This document shows positions 9,577-21,958 of a stretch of 64,000 nt of DNA, piece after piece. Origin of the DNA: Entoloma clypeatum (Eukaryota; Basidiomycota; Agaricomycetes; Agaricales; Entolomataceae); contig OY751493.1 of the NCBI GenBank assembly GCA_963565915.1, positions 1 through 64,000 on the forward strand, read 5' to 3'. The translations under genes were made by a program, and so were the position numbers. The notes beneath the pieces were generated by a model. That model was not told where the DNA came from and did not search any database. It was given only the letters and a program-made list of their open reading frames with translations. How positions within the stretch are numbered: the first letter of the stretch is position 1; each line of letters begins with the position of its first letter.

Positions 9577-12500
9577 ATGAGTAATCGAAGTTCTAGACCG
9601 AAAAAGGGCAAGGATCATCAAGTCTCTGTGCCAAATGCACCCCAAACAACCTCCGAGGGCGAGCGTAGGGGCAACACCCCCCGCCGACTGCACTGTCTCA
9701 TCGAAGGCGAAGCTGCAGTCTTCCCAGTGCTGGTAGCGGGAAACGAGCAGGTCAGCGACTTGAAGGGGCGCGTTCACGAGAAAGGAAAGAATGGCGTGCT
9801 CGCCACCGTCGATGCCAAAGAACTCACGCTCTTCAAAGTAGGTGACATCCCATAGTCCAGTATCAACATCTCAATTCATTTCTCTGCTTTTTAGGTCGAT
9901 ATACTTCTCCGTACCCACAGTAAAGATTCTCTTCGACAACTCACAATTCATGGAAACGAGGGAGGAGTTCAAGGGTTGACGGACTGGGAGCCTGTCTCCT
10001 CCTTCTGGCCGGATCAACCTGCTGGTGATACGCTCCACATATTCATAAAACTCCCAGGTGCTGGTGAGCAGAGCCTTTTCTCTGCTTTGTATGACAAGTA
10101 GTGACAATGCGACTGTTCATATTACTTGGTTGCCCACTCCCCGCTCTTTTGTTTCCACACTCCTCAATCTTGTCTGGTTTCGAACCTTACGTGACGCCTC
10201 TCATCCCCCCCCGATCGTTCTTGGCTTTCATGCGCTGCCATCCGTTTACCCTCCTTGCTTTCTGATACTGCCTCTTCTCACATTTTCTCCTGATTTCATC
10301 ATCTCCTTATCTCCGTGGTCTTTCATTTATCACCCACCTTTTCCCTTTATTTCCATTCTGACTTTTTCTCCCTGGATCGATGTCGTCCTTCATCGCGCCG
10401 AATGACTGCCGTCCATCCCGACTCCTAAATGCGAATATCTTATCCCGCTGGCTGCTGGCATCAACTCTCCGCCTGCCTTATATACCTGCCGCTCGCGCAT
10501 CCTCCAGTTTCGCATACAGGCTCTCCGGTATCCCCCCAGCATCCTTTTAAACGACCGCGTCTCGGTGAACCCCCGGACACCCCGCCTGGTAACATACAAG
10601 TAAAAATGGTTGAAGCCAGCAGTAAGTGGTGTACCTTCAAGCGTCTGCGGCTTTGTGAATGGTCATTAGCTTCACCCCCGTGCCTCGCCCTCAAAGAGAC
10701 GGAAGATAACATGGCCGCCGCACTTGAGGGCTTTGAGAACTACTTGGAATACTTGGCTACTGGGAAATTGGACGGATATCTCGACTCAAACCGGCGTGAA
10801 GACAAAGTTACAGACCTCGAGGTGCATCTGCCCCTTGACCCAATTCTTCTCCTTCACGACCTCGGCAAGCATCTAGACCAGGAGCGGGTCAGAAAGTTGT
10901 TTATACATGACACGGTGTTCGTGCCGTCCGAACAATGGTGCAGATAGTCAATTCTAATCTTGCTTTTTCCAGCCATCTATTTGGTGTCTCTGGCTCGGGT
11001 AAAACTCGCCTTTCACTTGACGGGCTTTGCCAGAATTGGGGTCTTTATATTTCGTGCAGGAGCACGCGAGGTCCAGCGTCTGGCTCCGACGACTTCAAGA
11101 CAGCGACGGAAGTGTTGCAATCCATGAGTACTTGGCATCAAGGCACAAGCGCTACGGACATTTCCAAGAACGCTGATGCTGCCGACCGTGTTTTTGCAAT
11201 GTTGTTGTGTGCGCGCGTCTTTGTCTTCAAGCAACTTCTGCAACGTGTTCCTGTTGAGACAGATGCCACACTAGCTCGACGGCGATGGATTCTTGCTCAA
11301 GTTTTGCCTCCTCGTCTGACCTTGGAGAACGACGACCTCTTCGTCAAAGTCCTTCGGGACCTTCGGCATGCTGACACTAAGATCATGCTCAAATTTATCC
11401 GCTCCACGCTGCGTGCGCTCATGAACGAGAGGAAAGATTGGTTTCCTGTGGGAAGCGCTACACCTCTTTTCGTCGTGATTGACGAGGTACAGGTGGCTGC
11501 CGACTATCTGAAGAAATTCTTTCGCCCCACCACGGGGACCGATCTGCGCCCCATTCTTCGTGAAATGTATAGGTTCTTTCAGGCATCTGGAATCTTCGCT
11601 GGGATTATTCTCTCGGGAACTGGTCTGTCGATGGAGATCGTGAAAGATGCCATGGGTTCTTTTTCCGCAAAAGAGGTGGACAAGAGGGTGCAGCCCCGAG
11701 TCTTCACTGATATTGGGCGTTTCACGAGGGACAATCCTTCTCAAGTGGTCTATATTCGCCGGTACCTCACTCTCTCGGACGATGACATCTCGGATCAGCG
11801 ATTGTTGGAACGCATGGTGCACTGGTTTTCTGGCCGGTATGTCAATCGTTTGACGCTACAAGATTCCTTCTCATCGTCGATATCGTAGTCACCGCCTGAC
11901 AGCTAGCCTTATTGAGCTTCTCCTCTACTCGGAAAATGTCCCGCGCCACCGTGTCCTGACCTCGTTCGCTGAGCAGTTGACTGGCTTCAAAATCACTGAC
12001 GCACTCGAACTGGAGGATGGTGAACCCCCCATTTCACCCGGTCTGTCCTTGAAAATCGAACGTTATCGACCAATATGTGAATTGGACCGCCTTTTCAAAG
12101 AACAGGATGGTCAGTGCAATATCTCTTTTACGACTGCATGGACCAACCGCATATTTGATAGGAGCCGAATTCATACAATGCCTAGTTGACGTTCTTATGC
12201 AGTGGACTTTGGAAAGTCAGACTACGTCCGTTCCCATTGAACGCGATATGCATGACATCATTGCGTCGGGGATAGGTTTTTTGGACAAGATGGCGAGCAC
12301 TCGGAAATTCGATCCTGATGTGAACTACCCTGTATACATTTGCGAACCATTGGTAGTTCTTTCCCTCAGCTCGCTTTTCGAAAAGCAGAGTTGGACGACG
12401 AGGCGGACATGGATGATCGAATCATTTCGCAATGCTCGTAACAACTCGTCGCTTGGATTCGTGTATGAAGAGGTCGCAATTTGCGTGCTCATGGAGATTT

Positions 12501-13284
12501 TCGGGGGGAAGTTCAATCCTCTCGCGGACGCCTTCCACTGTAGCGGGTCATTAGGGTCGAGGAGGGTTACCTTGGTCTCGCTGAAGCGTGGGTCTGACGG
12601 CGTGATGCAGAGCTACCCGGTATCGTGGAATGCAGGCGGTTCCGATCGCTTCGGTCTCAAGGCTAGATCCCCCGCCGACGTTCTCGCTTTCTTAAACGAT
12701 CCGAATGGAAAGGCCTTTCTTTTTCCAGATACCCACATGGGCCCCGACTTGTTGTGTTTCCTTCAAGACGAGGAGACGAAGGAACTGATTCTTGCTGCGC
12801 TGCAAGGCAAAATTTCACCGACACTCGATGCTCAGACCTGGCGAAGTGCCGTCATTTCTCTTATGCCCGTATTCTTTTACACGGTGGTGGTATGTATCAA
12901 ACCCGTCGCACTCAACCTTTATCCTAATGTTTATAGGGTGGAGGAAAATGGTGTCAATATGCACCAGTGTCCTATCCAAATCTCATAAAGGATCTGACGG
13001 GGACTTTGGAGATGGTCCTCGGCCCAGAAGTATATGTGCCAATAGCTGACGCTTATTGCAGCAAACTCCACAGCCGCACCAAAGCTCAGCAACAATCCGC
13101 ATCATACTCAACACGACAGACTCCCAGATTCCTTCGCATCATTGCAACCCCTGACGATGAACAGCGAAAGCGTCTAGAAGGGGAATGGAAGGGTGATATG
13201 GCCGTTTTGCGGTGGGATGTTGTGAAGAAGTATTTAGGTTCAACGGCCGATTTGGTGAAGACTACAGTGGGGGTTGTGTTCTGA
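9577..13284 (+). CDS. Crinkler-type protein: ubiquitin-like header, P-loop NTPase, REase-like domain
   Basis: The N-terminal block (exon 9577-9837, intron 9838-9894, exon from 9895) has the Crinkler header features LHCLIEGEA, VDAKELTLFK and WPDQPAGDTLHIFIKLP. After a less certain stretch (10057-10600) come a Walker A GVSGSGKTR (near 10990) and a Walker B FVVIDEVQ (near 11480). The C-terminal part has FVYEEVAICVLMEIFGG, MGPDLLCFL and LAALQGK, matching a D...QxK restriction-endonuclease-like nuclease. Introns 10917-10972, 11837-11888, 12110-12161 and 12890-12936 keep the frame; the stop is at 13282-13284. Crinkler proteins are proposed eukaryotic effector or genome-conflict proteins with nuclear action. 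The location beside a telomere is typical of fast-turnover families. Confidence 0.8.
10057..10515 (+). other. Unresolved stretch inside the Crinkler-type gene
   Basis: The sequence is pyrimidine-rich with stops in the header frame. It ends in TTATATACC and a CATCCTCCAG acceptor-like site before a coding-like block (SPQHPFKRPRLGEPP). It could be one unusually long intron, several introns with small exons, or an alternative promoter for the NTPase part. Confidence 0.35.
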
Positions 13285-13487
13285 GTGTGTTTGTTTCTGT
13301 CATTACTCGAGACCGAATATTTTTTTTTTGTTATTTTACACATATGTTCGTTTAGCAAACAGAAAGCTTGTGGCTCGAGTACTATAGGGACTAATAGTAG
13401 GGCTCCACTAGGGTTGATGGCAAAAGGCTGGTGTGGCCAAGGTGTGACAGGGTATTTCGTCTACACGAGGTTCGTCGATGGAGTCAT

Positions 13488-13917
13488 TTAGGGATCAAAT
13501 CATTCACATCGTTGACTATTCCACCGACCGTTGCCATTCCGTACTTCGTCGCTTCTCGATCCACCTCTCCCCAAAGCGCTCCTCCGCCCACATGAACCAC
13601 CAAGTTCCTCTCCTCATCAACCTTGACCGTCTTGATGTACCTCGAAAGATCGATGATGAGTCCGTCCTCGCTGGACGACGTCCCTGATGAGTTGTGTGCC
13701 CCTCAAGGATCGCGATCGGAAGAGCATTGTCCTGGGCTTATTTGATAGCGAGCACGACATCAGTCTCGTCTTTCGCAAATGCCACAATGCTGGCTCGGCG
13801 CTCTGCATTGATGGCCCACCGTGCAATCGCAGACGCGTAATAGGCGGGGTCAGAAGGGGTTACTCTGTCTCAATTGAATGTGGCAGCAAAGTCGGGGTTG
13901 GATGTCTGTGGGGCCAT
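13488..13917 (-). pseudogene. FAD-linked oxidase (PCMH type), N-terminal relic
   Basis: From an ATG at 13917 the minus strand reads MAPQTSNPDF, then SDPAYYASAIARWAIN, ASIVAFAKDETDVVLAIK, and later SSEDGLIIDLSRYIKTVKV and VGGGALWGEV. This is the start of a berberine-bridge/FAD-PCMH oxidase. An early TGA, a 2-base AC duplication before the HNSSG block and loss of everything after ATVGGIVN mark it as dead. The intact family is about 450-500 aa. Confidence 0.8.
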
Positions 13918-14380
13918 GATGGTGTTCAACAAAGAAGAAAATGCGGTAAACACGGTTGTCATTGTCATCATGGCCGAAGTAGAATGTTTCGAAGAGTGAG
14001 GGGCATGATTCAATAATGCCTTGCGCAACTGACATCTGAGAACGACTCAACATTTCTACCTGTCATGACTATTTTGTTCGTAAGTCTTGTTTTGCCAATA
14101 TTGGTTCTTCATGTTCTGCACGTTCAAGGAGACTAGATTGATCTCATTATGTAGCACTAAAAGTGGATTATCTACTACTGAATTAGGAGGCCTTCAGTTG
14201 AACGTTGACCGATGACCTACATCAGAACAATATACGAGAATACGTATACGACGTGAAAAAACACGATGCTGAAGAACGGATCCAGTCCGTGAATACAAAG
14301 ATAGCGATCGATGACTGTGGTATAGATAGAGATGCAGCACGGCGATAAAGTCAAGTGGACAATGTGAGAAGATAGAAAAG
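13918..14380. other. Intergenic, no gene seen
   Basis: AT-leaning sequence with no convincing coding frame. It lies downstream of the SH3-TBC gene. Confidence 0.5.
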
Positions 14381-17300
14381 TTAAATCCGTGGTAAAGAGA
14401 TGGACCCGGACGGACGAGGCGCTTGGGCCTGACGCTTGACCTGCGCCTCCATCTTCACTCTCTGTTTCCTGACATCATCATCCTTGAGCTTGGCGAATAA
14501 TGCTAGGGCGACAAAGGCATCGGCGTCGGGAGGTAACAGGTTTGGTGGTGGGTGTGTTAAAATTCCGAGGACCTCATCTTCGGACGCGCTCTCCATGATG
14601 AGACGGCGGGTACATGCAATCAAGGCGAGTCCGACACGAAGCAAGAACGGAACGCCTGTCGCAGAGTTCAAAGATGTGAAGGAGGAGCGCGAGATGTGGA
14701 AAACATACCTTCAAACAAGAATAGATCCCATACTCTGTTGAGATGATTAGTTGGGAGGCATCCGACGAATAGAGAGGTGAACCTATAGAGAGGATGAGAA
14801 GAGTCGAGAACGTTGAATAGAGAACATACCAAGGACGACATATAGACACCGGTGAGATCCCAAGCTCCACAAACAACTTCTTGACCACTGACGGATCCGC
14901 AGCCTCCAATGCCCTACTAAACAACGAGGAATCGACTTCGATCTGGACCGTATGCGACCCAAAGTACGACCGTATATGGGTATCCATGATGGATACAAAA
15001 ATCCAAAAGGCGTCTTCTTCTGGCGCGAGGATGAGGAGGTGGCCCACGACCAAAGTCAAACCTGAGTGGTGATGCATCATTTAACACCATACCAGATGAA
15101 AAGACTGACAGCCTTACCTGTCGTGTATTGGATATCGGGCACCATGGTGAGATACGCTTGAAGGAGAGACACCACTGGCCCTTGCGCGACTTGCAATTGG
15201 GGTTGATCCGTAAAGTGCCGCAGAACGTCGCGATCGATGTCGGCGAAGAAGGGGACGCGACCCCGCGACCCGAGCTGAGCATAAACGCCAGGCACGACAC
15301 GAGCCTTCCCATCCGTAAGGTGGGACCAGACGAGATACCGCACGGAAGACGGGACACCATCCAGCAAGAGCTTCTTCACCTTCTTGCTTTTCCTGGACTG
15401 CGACGGCGGGACGGACCCCATCACAGACATCCACTTCTGCTCGCGCTGCCTGTGCGCATCCATTGACAATTCTGTATCAGAAGGACGGGGCGAGTCTGTT
15501 GGTAACTTAACCATGGAGTAGGGTGCCGACCCATGCGAATTCGTCTCCAAGAGAAGCCCAGGAGAGCGTGATGCAGACAGCGCGGGACTATCCGTCCGCA
15601 GCATGCTGCTATCGAGTCTGGGATCGACAGCTCCATCTCGACCCAAGATACTCGAGTCTTCACTAGAGCGAGCAGCCTGGACTTGAGGGATGGTGGGGCG
15701 AACGAGCTCGAAATCCATATCTTTCACCTGCACAGTGTCGTTCTCTGAGACGGGATGTTCAGATGCGATGCCCGACGTCTCATCTGGACGGCTCACAGTG
15801 CGACGGAGGCTAGGGAGGGATAGTTTGGTGCGGAGGGAGTTTTGGCGGAGGTGGGTGGGTGATGCCGGCTTTGGAACAGCCGTGGGCTCTGTCATTGTGG
15901 ATAATTGAGCCTGTGGAGGCGACTGCGCTTCACGCGAGGGGACGGGCGCGGTGGGGTTGAATGGGGAGGATGCAGAGCCACGAAGGTCGACGTTTGAGAC
16001 AGTTCCGGCTCGCATCCTTGTCAGCGGGCTAGAAGGTGCCTCACTAAGCTTGCTTCTCGGGGGCACGACGTCCAAGTGATTACCCAAAGCAGTGGGAGAC
16101 GGCGGAATAGATGAAATGTCTTGGCTGAAGGAGGATTGAGCGAGAGGGCTTCCGGGTGGTTGAGGAGACCTTCCAGGGCCCACACGAGCCAGAGGCGAAC
16201 CGGTTCTGATGGGGTCAGGTGGTTTGCTGCCATGAGGACGGCGAGACGGCGAGAACGACCGTTTGACTTCATATGTAGTCGGCATCTCCACCGACATACT
16301 ACTCTCATCACGGCTGAGGAAGAACTATCAGCTCACGAGAGACCGGGTTTATTAACGGAGAACATACCTCCGCTGAAGCGGCATTGGCACCTCCACATTC
16401 GGTGACTGAAATCCGGAAAAGCTCCTTGATCTCGGCCGCGACCCACTTGCCTTGGGGAAGAAGTTCGCTCGAGGGATCGCCCCAGCCGCAGCCTGGTCAA
16501 CCGAGATAGGCCGGTCCACCTCTGCCACGACCACCACGGGCGAGCCAGCACGTCCAACGGGAAGGGATGATCTGATGGAGGGAGAAGCCGCTCCCAGCAT
16601 CGGCAAAGGTGCTACAATCGGCGGAGGGTACCTCATCCCGGGCGGAGGCGATGTCATCCCAGGCGGGGGATCGATACCAAACGTGATAAGAACCGGGCCA
16701 ATGGCAGACGACAGGTCCGACACAGTCTTCCCATAGATAGTCGGCCCTCTCCTCATGACATCTCTTCCTTGTCCAGATAATGCCATCCGTATCGCCTGGA
16801 CGGCAGTCCCACGGATCTGCTGGGGATGGGGAGGAGGTTGTTGTTGCGTAATGTACATCGGTCCTTGCGACTGAGCACTCGGAGGTTTGGGGGCATTGGG
16901 ATGGGGGAGGAAGAGGCTGCGCCGTTCGCTGGTGGGTTGGCCTGGTTGGCCTCCTCTGAGTTCGTGGAGAGAGGGGCGGAGATGTGATGCGGGTGGAGGG
17001 GTAGCCGTTGACGCCGGTGGCAGTTCCGCAGCAACAGTGACAGTGGTCATAGTGAGAGAGGGCGGAGGGGGTGACGCCGTTGACGCTGGGGGATTGTCGA
17101 TATCTGATGTCCGAGGTGACGGTGATGGCCTCCTACTCTCAACCACCATCGACTGCATTCTCCCTTGCACGACGACCTCCGGCTCCCGTTCAGGCGGCTC
17201 CCGCTTCATCACCTTCACGTAACCCATCCCAGAGGATGGCAACGATGTGGACCTCTCCATCACGACGCTGTCTTCGTCGTCCTCGTCCTCCACCACAATC

Positions 17301-20036
17301 CTCCTCTCTCCCGCCTCACCGTCCTCATCCCTCAAATTCGAAGGTTCCCTTTTCTCACCCTCCGCTCCAACCAAAACTTTGCCAAGTGCCTTGACGCCTC
17401 CAGTCCCTGTCCCAGCGAAGAATGTCGCACTGGCAGGAAGACTGCTGGTCCCCTCCCCAGTGAATCCATCACCCATCCCAGTATACCCCGACCCGCCACC
17501 AGTGGGAGATGCAGAGTCAAAATGCGACGAAAGCGGCGACCATCTCGTGTGAAGGAGTGGTGACCGAAGATTCCCCGCAGTGAGCCTATGAGAAGCCTCG
17601 GTGAGGTTGAGCGGCGCCGGTCGAGGACCTTGGCTTGCTGAGATCGTCGCTGGCTCCAGAGGAGCGCCAGGCGGCAGCGGCGGAGACGCTGTGATAATGG
17701 GACTTGACGGCGGGAAGGACCCTGTAGTGGGAGATGTGGGATTGGACGAGGAGGGAGCAGAACCCTTGCCAAGACTCGACTGAGTGTAAATAGACGCATC
17801 TGAGTCTGAACCTGCCAAGGATGCCTTCCTTCTCCTCCCCGTAACCCGATCTCGACCAGGAATATGCAACGATTCGGCACTCGACTCCACGTTGACGACA
17901 AAAGACCGCGACCGAGGGTGCAGATTTGATGTTGACTTGGTCATCCGCGGCTGCCAGTCACTGCCTTTGCTCGAGGTTGACTCCGCACTCCTCCTTTTAG
18001 GCCCACCCAAAACATGGGACGACGGCAGCGGTGACATGGGAAACGGATTCGGCAAGTCTATAGCACTGATCCTAGAGTCCGCTGCAGCTGCGGAACCCAC
18101 TCTTGACCTGGAGTTCGCCGCGGCACGGGACGACACCGACACTCTGGATGTCGTGCTGATCCTCCTCGACCCGACACTCACCCTCGACAGGGTCGACGCC
18201 TTGGAAGATGCGCCGCTCATGGAGAACCTTGAATAGCGGTAGTCATCGTAGATATCACTTGCGCCGTCCCAATCATCCCCGTTCCCTGACCGTGACGTAG
18301 TAGTCGAAGCACCGGATGGGCGTCGTTCCCGGTCAAAGTCTGGTAGAGTAGGAGGTTTGAATGACGAGGAAACGGATCTACGTGGAGCTGATTGGATGGA
18401 TCCGCGATGTGTGTGCGTAGGCGGGGCGGGGAAGACGTAGGTTTCCGTGCGTCTGGATGGCGATAATGGGGCGACAGGAGGGAAGGTCATTTCTTCATAC
18501 GATGGGGAAGCGTTAAGACTGGACGCGAGGCTGTAGGTTGTGAATTGTTCTTGTGTCTGTGTGATATCGGCTGCAAGCGCTTCGGTGGGGTCATCATCAA
18601 GGCCATGTCCTGTCTCGGTATCCTGATACCCCAACCCTCCAGCGTCACTGAATGCGTCACTCCCCTGCCCTTCATGACTGTACCTGCTCCCCTCACTGCT
18701 CACGCTCCCTCGCTTCTTCGGGGTCGAGTTCGTACTTGTCAAACCTGCTGGGGTCTGACGAGCACGAGAGCCCTTGCGACGAAGTGATCCCCCCCGTGCC
18801 CCACGAACAGTGTTCCGGCGGCTCATATCCTGTGCATCCGAATTTGAATCCGACCATTCGTCGTTCGACTCGTTGTCGGCAAGGTTTTGCAGCAAGGAGA
18901 GCCCGATACCAAACTCGCCATCAGAGGAAGCGAGTGAAAGACGGGAAGTGTCGAAATAGGTTGACGCTGACGTGTCAGCTCCAGTTGCCGTAGCTGGAGG
19001 CGTTAGCGGTGTGAATTGAGCTGTAGATGCTGTTGGAGGTTGGGACTGAGCAGTATCATTGATTGGCGGGGACTGAATTATTTGGAAGGGATCTTCCATC
19101 GCCGTGCTAGCCTGGGAGTAGGTAGAAGCGAGAGAAGTATGTTTTGAGATGCTTGAGAAGCGGGAGGCAGTCCGATGCGAAACAGACAGGGGTAAGGATG
19201 TCGGAGAGGTCGGTTGAAGCGGTCGCGGTGGGGTTGGGTGGATGGGAGGTGAAACACGGGTTGTCCGGCCAGCTTCCGGTGTTGTAGAGCGTTGTGATGG
19301 TGAGGTTAACAGGTCAGATGGTGGAAGCGACGAGGAAATGGGGGGAGAAGCTGGCTGTATCACTTTTGAGGGTACTTCATCGTTAGAGGATGTGGGCGTG
19401 GGGAGGAATTCTCGCTGCGACGGAGGCAAGACAAGTTCCTCCAATCCCGAGACTCCGTGCTGGTTGACCCCGTTCGTACATATCCCCTTCCCCATCTCGA
19501 CCGTTTCAGCCAAAAGACATGATAACGTCGTTCTGGGAGCTGCAGAGACCTCGTCCTCTAGAAAAACACGCGAGCGATGCGTCGTTCCAGACGACGGGGC
19601 AGGAGAGTCGCGTTGTAAGAGGGGGGACGGGGTGTGTGATTTAGACTGATTCTGGGCAGTCGATGTGACCGAAGAACGCTTCGCCATGATGGGTTTCTTC
19701 AGTTTTGAATGGAATTTGACGTTCTTGCCGTGGAATCGCCCTACTACGCCCTCGCAGTAACCCTGGAATATGTCCTCAGTCCCTCAAGCCAGAATCATAC
19801 TTGAAAGCAAAACGCACCAGAAACACGCCTTGGGGTTCCGCCAGCTGCATGAGGACTATAATCTCGTCTTCCTATCATGACCATAAGCGTTAAGAACGAC
19901 AAAATCTCAACATACACACCTTGAGAAACATGAGATCGTCCGGATTTTCCGCCACACAGTCGACGAGAGCGGTACATTTGCCAATCCCACCCTTCGCCGC
20001 GAATCTCGTCCACCTTGCCAGATCTGCCGCCTCCAT
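14381..20036 (-). CDS. SH3 and TBC (Rab-GAP-like) domain protein
   Basis: The predicted CDS is complement(join(14381..14655, 14709..14782, 14830..15061, 15118..16313, 16368..19762, 19818..19871, 19920..20036)). It totals 5,343 nt and is divisible by 3 (1,780 aa), with introns of 47-56 nt. An SH3 domain at residues ~20-80 (EDEIIVLMQLAEPQGVFL|GYCEGVVGRFHGKNVKFHSK across an exon junction) is followed by ~1,000 Ser/Pro-rich residues. A C-terminal TBC domain has GVPSSVRYLVWSHL, ADIDRDVLRHF (arginine finger IxxDxxR), AFWIFVSIMD and WFTSLFVGCLP...RVWDLFLFEG. TBC proteins stimulate GTP hydrolysis by Rab GTPases in membrane traffic. The glutamine-finger motif YxQ reads YTT here, so catalysis may be altered. 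ATG 20036 gives a complete SH3 start. Confidence 0.85.
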
Positions 20037-20542
20037 TGTCGTCGTTGGCGATGGAAACAGCCCAGAGTGGAACGAGAGATGCTGTACGAGTTGGCCAGCA
20101 AGGCTTCAGGCCACTCGATGTGGAAGGATTTTTCGATTTTTCGAGGGGCTAGCCAAACAACACCAATCTTTGGCACAATTCGACACATGGCCGCCCCGAC
20201 GAGCTCTGCAAGAGCTCTGAGTCCTCCACCTCGAAGTTGGAAATAACTTGCGATGAACGCCCGTAAGGAACTAACCCTGGATGTTCTCTCCTTGAACTGC
20301 GCGCATCAGTATCAGTTATAACAGGCGATCCGGATCAAATCAACGCTGTGGGTAAATATCAACTTGAAGTATTGACCAAGGGATAAAGCGTTTCACTCAT
20401 CTTCGAGATCTCAACCTCCCCTCCTCATGATTGTAAACCCGGGCCCTATCGACCCTCGGTTCTACGGAAAAGACAAACATCGCCGCTGTATGTTGGTAAA
20501 ACTGTCAAACTTACTTATTCTTCGCGACGACACCGCTTACAG
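20037..20542. other. Region between divergent genes
   Basis: This separates the start of the SH3-TBC gene (minus) from the small plus-strand gene. It probably holds both promoters. No TATA box stands out. A possible upstream exon (MIVNPGPIDPRFYGKDKHRR, 20427-20489) opens here, but it does not join in frame to the coding block at 20630. Confidence 0.4.
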
Positions 20543-20890
20543 ATGAAACTCTGTCGAACGCACCCCAAGGTAAATGCTTTCCTCCGCAGCTGAGGTGGCT
20601 TCCTTGACCGCGTTCTAATCTGCCCACAGAACTCGTCTCATCTCCGATTCGCTTCCGAACCTAAAACTCAAGGATTGTTACTTCCTCCCTTGACTCCTGG
20701 CAATGATGACTATTTACCGAGGAAAAACCCTCAGACAAAGAGGCTGAGGATCTCTCTTAACAATTTCCCCTATGAAAAGAAAATACTTGGTCTCTTCCTT
20801 GATGAATTTCTACCGCGCAAACCGTCATTTGAATGGGCAAAACTAGCGATTCCACCCCCGCGACCGATCGATAAAACCACGCGCTGTTAG
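20543..20890 (+). CDS. Small unknown protein (one intron)
   Basis: join(20543..20569, 20630..20890) predicts 95 aa. The 60-nt intron has donor GTAAAT, branch CTAAT and acceptor CCCACAG. The second exon reads ASEPKTQGLLLPPLTPGN, RLRISLNNFPYEKK and FEWAKLAIPPPRPIDK, which looks coding. I recognise no domain. The start is uncertain because an upstream exon could add residues in another phase. Confidence 0.45.
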
Positions 20891-21501
20891 GGTTTTATCT
20901 CGTTCCCAACGAGCCACGACCCTTGAGGAATCGACGGGTCTACATTTCTCCGACATAAAGCCTGCTTCCCTAGGGTCTTGATCACTTGTTCACAGGTTTC
21001 TTACTCCAGGGAAAACAAGGCGCCAACACCGATGTTTCAGTCTCTATGCCAAGGGCGCCTGGCAAGTCATTGGTCCAGACCATTGACTCGACTTAATCTG
21101 CACCTTTCGGTCTGCAGAGGCGGGGCAGTCCAAATAGGCGTCCCAGGGTCACGAGGCGGCTTATTGGGACCGAGGCCAACCTAACGGTCGAATGACGGGG
21201 AGCGAGAATCCGAGAGGAGGGGACCACACTCACCTGTCAAGGGTTGGACGAACGGAGACAGCTTTGGTGGAGTCTCATACCCGTCTCCTCGGCTACGGTC
21301 ATGCGCGTGGCATGTGACCGCGAATTTCGCGTCGAAACACAGGTTTTACGTCGCGTCACGGGGCCATGGTGTTTTCCAGCGATGTCCCTTGGGGGTTGTT
21401 CATCCCGAGACAGGTCATTGGAGTCTTCCCCGTCCGTCTCGCTAACCCATCAAATGCATCGCAGTGGCCCTTTGATATCTTGTTCTTTCGGGTGTAGGAA
21501 G
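20891..21501. other. No gene seen
   Basis: GC-rich sequence without convincing coding frames on either strand. It leads up to an exon-like block at 21502. Confidence 0.4.
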
Positions 21502-21663
21502 AAATGGAACGCATGGCTCATGAGACGGACGCTCCTGAGGGTGAGCCACCGATGTCTTCCCTGGAGTCCAGGTTTGCTTCGCTGATCGATCGCATTCCAC
21601 CCAAAGGCTATCACTTTCCCGAAAACTTGCCGTTCTTGCCCACCTCATCAACAGGGACCGGGG
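21502..21663 (+). pseudogene. Exon-like fragment cut by the duplication boundary
   Basis: The frame reads EEMERMAHETDAPEGEPPM, SSLESRFASLIDRIPPKGYH and FPENLPFLPTSSTG. It follows an intron-end-like TTCGGGTGTAG and is then lost at 21664, where the duplicated segment begins. The family is not recognised. Confidence 0.4.
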
Positions 21664-21958
21664 ATTTCCCAATAGGACCAGCTTTTCTCGTTCGCGTGCC
21701 ACTCCTCGCCTTCTACGTGCAAAGCGCTGGGTTCGCCAAATCTATCGCCAAATATGTAATCTCCTAACGCGCTTTATAATTACGAGATTTGATCCCCCGT
21801 TTCTGATTCAAGACTCATGTCCGTTAAAAAGAATGTTTATAGAATATTAATATAACGCCGAGTACATATTCCTCAGGACAGGTAAATTATACAAGGGGAA
21901 GGTAGAAAAACTTTTCGTATAACTCTCCTCAAAGACACACGCGAAATGTTCGTGGACA

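Noticed and set aside
10083..10405. 115-aa plus-strand frame as a separate gene
   Set aside because: Pyrimidine-rich, without a domain, and located where the Crinkler-type gene needs an intron.
16452..19649. Several plus-strand open frames opposite the SH3-TBC gene
   Set aside because: They are antisense shadows of a Ser/Pro-rich exon with strong codon bias and contain no recognisable domain.
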